DNA of 8,213 bases. Source: an uncultured Bacteroidales bacterium. Its GTDB lineage: Bacteria; Bacteroidota; Bacteroidia; Bacteroidales; Paludibacteraceae. The position numbers and the translations under genes were made by a program. Below, one piece after another: positions 7,077-8,213 of the stretch. Position 1 is the stretch's first letter, and each line of letters opens with the position of its first letter. A model generated the notes under the pieces. That model was not told the DNA's origin and made no database searches. It saw nothing but the letters and a program-made list of their open reading frames with translations. The stretch lies in assembly GCA_900556095.1 (NCBI GenBank), contig USNU01000056.1, forward strand, positions 1-8,213, in the 5' to 3' direction.

Positions 7077-7661
7077 ATGTGTGATACTACAATGAAAATA
7101 AATTTGATAATAATAGAACAGACATTTGTGCGCACCATACTATGTGCTGTTTTGATAATCGGCTGTCAATATGCAAGTTACGCGCAAGAACGTAGTATCC
7201 TCGGTGATAATGCGTTTTCGCAGTTTAGAGAAAATAGAGTGCAGGAAACCTCCAATCCACATCGTGTGTATCAGACCACGGTATATACTCCGTTTAGTAG
7301 GGAAACACCGATATCAGTGATGGTAAGTGAGGCACATATATTCAAAACGGCAATGCTCACTCAGGACGAGCAGGCTGCCTATCAAACCTGCCGTGCCTAT
7401 CAATCTACCATCTATCCTCCATATACAGAAGAGACGCCTTCTTCTATGGCATCAGTCGGTGCCGGGCATAGCGGGCCCCGTCGCCTGCAAGGAGAAACCG
7501 TAGATCCGGGACGACCGCCCGGAAACGGTTCGCCTATCGGAGGCCCGATTCTGCCGCTGCTGTTTTTGTCCGCGGTAATGGTACTGGGTATCTATCTGCG
7601 CCAACGCAAAAAGAACACTTCGGTTGATTCTAAACAAACAAATAATTTACCAATAGACTGA
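7077..7661 (+). CDS. Exported 194-aa protein with C-terminal membrane anchor, function unknown
   Basis: It begins 55 nt after the secreted-protein stop, in the same direction. ATG7077 gives 194 residues; the in-frame ATG at 7092 would remove five and is equally good. The export signal is ambiguous: IIGC ending at Cys30 fits a lipobox, while YA-QE at 36-38 fits signal peptidase I. Two imperfect 20-residue repeats (63-82 and 106-125) share the pattern R-x-YQ-(T/S)-T-(V/I)-Y-x-P-(F/Y)-x-x-ET-P. A Gly/Pro-rich spacer (about 128-159) leads into a hydrophobic helix (157-174) and a basic tail (RQRKK, 175-179). This layout resembles sorting/anchor tripartites that end in Arg/Lys. It may be a surface or envelope partner of the upstream secreted protein. 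No family was recognised. Confidence 0.75.
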   Translation: MCDTTMKINLIIIEQTFVRTILCAVLIIGCQYASYAQERSILGDNAFSQFRENRVQETSNPHRVYQTTVYTPFSRETPISVMVSEAHIFKTAMLTQDEQAAYQTCRAYQSTIYPPYTEETPSSMASVGAGHSGPRRLQGETVDPGRPPGNGSPIGGPILPLLFLSAVMVLGIYLRQRKKNTSVDSKQTNNLPID

Positions 7662-7667
7662 TTTTCA

Positions 7668-7838
7668 TTGAAAAGATTTTCACTTTTCCTACTAATACTC
7701 ATTGGGTGTTGGTCGGTTGCGGTTGCGACATTTTCTACGTTCAACACCGGTAGTGCGGAAGTATATCCAAGACGGACAGATAGTATAGTGATAGAAATCA
7801 ACGGAATCCGTTATAATGCCTTAGGACAGGAGTTGTAA
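7668..7838 (+). CDS. 56-codon small secreted protein or lipoprotein with TTG start
   Basis: This short gene starts 6 nt after the previous stop and ends TAA at 7836-7838. The frame opens only after a TGA at 7659-7661, and the sole standard start candidate is TTG at 7668. The product begins MKRFSLFLLILIGCWSVAV, a compact signal sequence whose LIGC (Cys14) fits a lipobox. After a short linker (FSTFNTGSAEVYPRRTDS) it ends IVIEINGIRYNALGQEL. This end resembles the tail of the large secreted protein (INGKIY, then YDITGKIL), with a shared ING-x-x-Y and Y-x-x-x-G-(K/Q)-x-L pattern. Export plus a tail of this type in so few residues argues for a real gene despite its size. Its role is unknown. Positioned just before the terminator, it is the last gene of the unit. 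Confidence 0.6.
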   Translation: MKRFSLFLLILIGCWSVAVATFSTFNTGSAEVYPRRTDSIVIEINGIRYNALGQEL

Positions 7839-7851
7839 TAACGCCGTATCC

Positions 7852-7888
7852 CTAATAGAGAAGTAACTAAGAGAGAACTAATAGAGAA
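7852..7888. repeat. Three imperfect 11-nt repeats in the 3' untranslated region
   Basis: CTAATAGAGAA (7852-7862), CTAAGAGAGAA (7867-7877) and CTAATAGAGAA (7878-7888) lie between the last stop and the terminator. They are transcribed with the unit and could be duplication scars or an RNA-binding tract. Nothing else supports a function. Confidence 0.7.
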
Positions 7889-7915
7889 TTTACATAACTC
7901 TGTATCTCAAAACAT

Positions 7916-7955
7916 AAAAAGAGGTTGTCTGACACAATTCAGGCAGCCTCTTTTT
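7916..7955 (+). terminator. Intrinsic terminator of the rightward unit
   Basis: AAAAAGAGGTTGTCTGA (7916-7932) pairs with TCAGGCAGCCTCTTTTT (7939-7955) around the loop CACAAT, giving a 17-bp stem with two G-U pairs and ending in a five-T run followed by GTTTG. This is a strong rho-independent terminator. The A-run on the 5' side makes it plausible in both directions. It closes the unit that starts at 3619. Confidence 0.9.
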
Positions 7956-8080
7956 GTTTGCTCTTCCCAATGCTCAGAGTCGCTTCATCAACCAATCTTA
8001 CGTAGCCTGATGTCTTACAAGGAAAAAGATTGACTCATAGAATGTAAATAAAAGATTTTATGAGTACAAAACGTAGAACA

Positions 8081-8122
8081 TTCATAATTCATAATGCTCT
8101 CATAATTCATAATTCATAATTA
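8081..8122. repeat. TTCATAAT tandem repeats
   Basis: TTCATAATTCATAAT at 8081-8095 and CATAATT units from 8101 to 8122 form two blocks of 8-nt repeats split by GCTCT. Such AT-rich repeats commonly pad intergenic regions in Bacteroidales genomes. They may mark slippage and recombination points. Confidence 0.75.
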
Positions 8123-8128
8123 CCCTTG

Positions 8129-8153
8129 CTCCCTATCTCCTCGCGACCTGCGT
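8129..8153 (-). repeat. Inverted, partly deleted copy of the 3350-3400 junction element
   Basis: Read on the minus strand this block is ACGCAGGT followed directly by CGCGAGGAGATAGGGAG. At 3350-3400 on the plus strand, ACGCAGGT is followed by a 24-nt insert (which forms half of the palindrome) and then TCGCGAGGGGATAGAGAG. Apart from the insert the two agree at all but two positions. The two copies thus face each other around the rightward unit. Confidence 0.6.
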
Positions 8154-8213
8154 ATAGGTGTCTTGGTACAGAAAAAGTTGACTCAAAAAAGCATAAAAAA
8201 TGAGTCAGTCAAG

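Larger units (their letters stand above)
7956..8213. other. Gene-free right flank with TTGACTC hairpins
   Basis: I see no coding sequence, RNA gene or promoter here. It contains two related hairpin-like motifs. One starts GGAAAAAGATTGACTCATA at 8021, with its inverted arm TATGAGT at 8059-8065. The other starts GAAAAAGTTGACTCA at 8171, with its inverted arm TGAGTCA at 8201-8207. Between them are AT-rich CATAATT repeats and the GC-richer block 8129-8158. The last motif runs to the window edge, so the element may extend beyond it. Confidence 0.6.

Noticed and set aside
8081..8122. CRISPR-like array
   Set aside because: The units are 8 nt and contiguous without spacers, so this is a simple tandem repeat.

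Overview
The window looks like accessory DNA from a Bacteroidales bacterium (Bacteroides/Prevotella relatives), probably host-associated. The evidence is a TTTG-N20-TAACTTTG promoter of the Bacteroidetes type, AT-rich translation starts without Shine-Dalgarno sequences, a SpvB/TcdB-like Rhs (YD-repeat) protein, and a large secreted protein with the N-terminal and C-terminal architecture typical of this order. The exact genus cannot be read from the sequence.

Layout: (1) Positions 1-3276 hold a large Rhs/YD-repeat gene. It is open at the 5' window edge and ends abruptly at its 3' end, before the hyperconserved Rhs core and the variable C-terminal tip. Its stop codon lies inside the first unit of a 21-bp-phased repeat. 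(2) Positions 3271-3640 are a gene-poor junction with GGTTGAC repeats every 21 bp, a strong nested palindrome, and a weak minus-strand ORF. (3) A promoter at 3619-3650 starts a rightward unit: a 110-codon leader ORF with two strong hairpins and a 9-nt tandem repeat, whose stop overlaps the next start as ATGA; a large secreted protein (about 1000 residues if one frameshift is repaired); a 194-aa membrane-anchored or lipidated protein; and a 56-codon TTG-start small secreted protein or lipoprotein. The unit ends in a 17-bp intrinsic terminator at 7916-7955. (4) Positions 7956-8213 are gene-free, with AT-rich tandem repeats and TTGACTC hairpins. They also carry an inverted, partly deleted copy of the junction element at 3350-3400.

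The four rightward ORFs look like one transcription unit for surface or secreted products. The large and smallest proteins end in similar tails (ING...Y(D/N)xxG(K/Q)xL), and the middle protein has a C-terminal membrane anchor. No function could be assigned to this unit. The most interesting features are the structured, translationally coupled leader, the tail-sharing small protein, and the repeat-bounded cassette layout next to a truncated Rhs gene.
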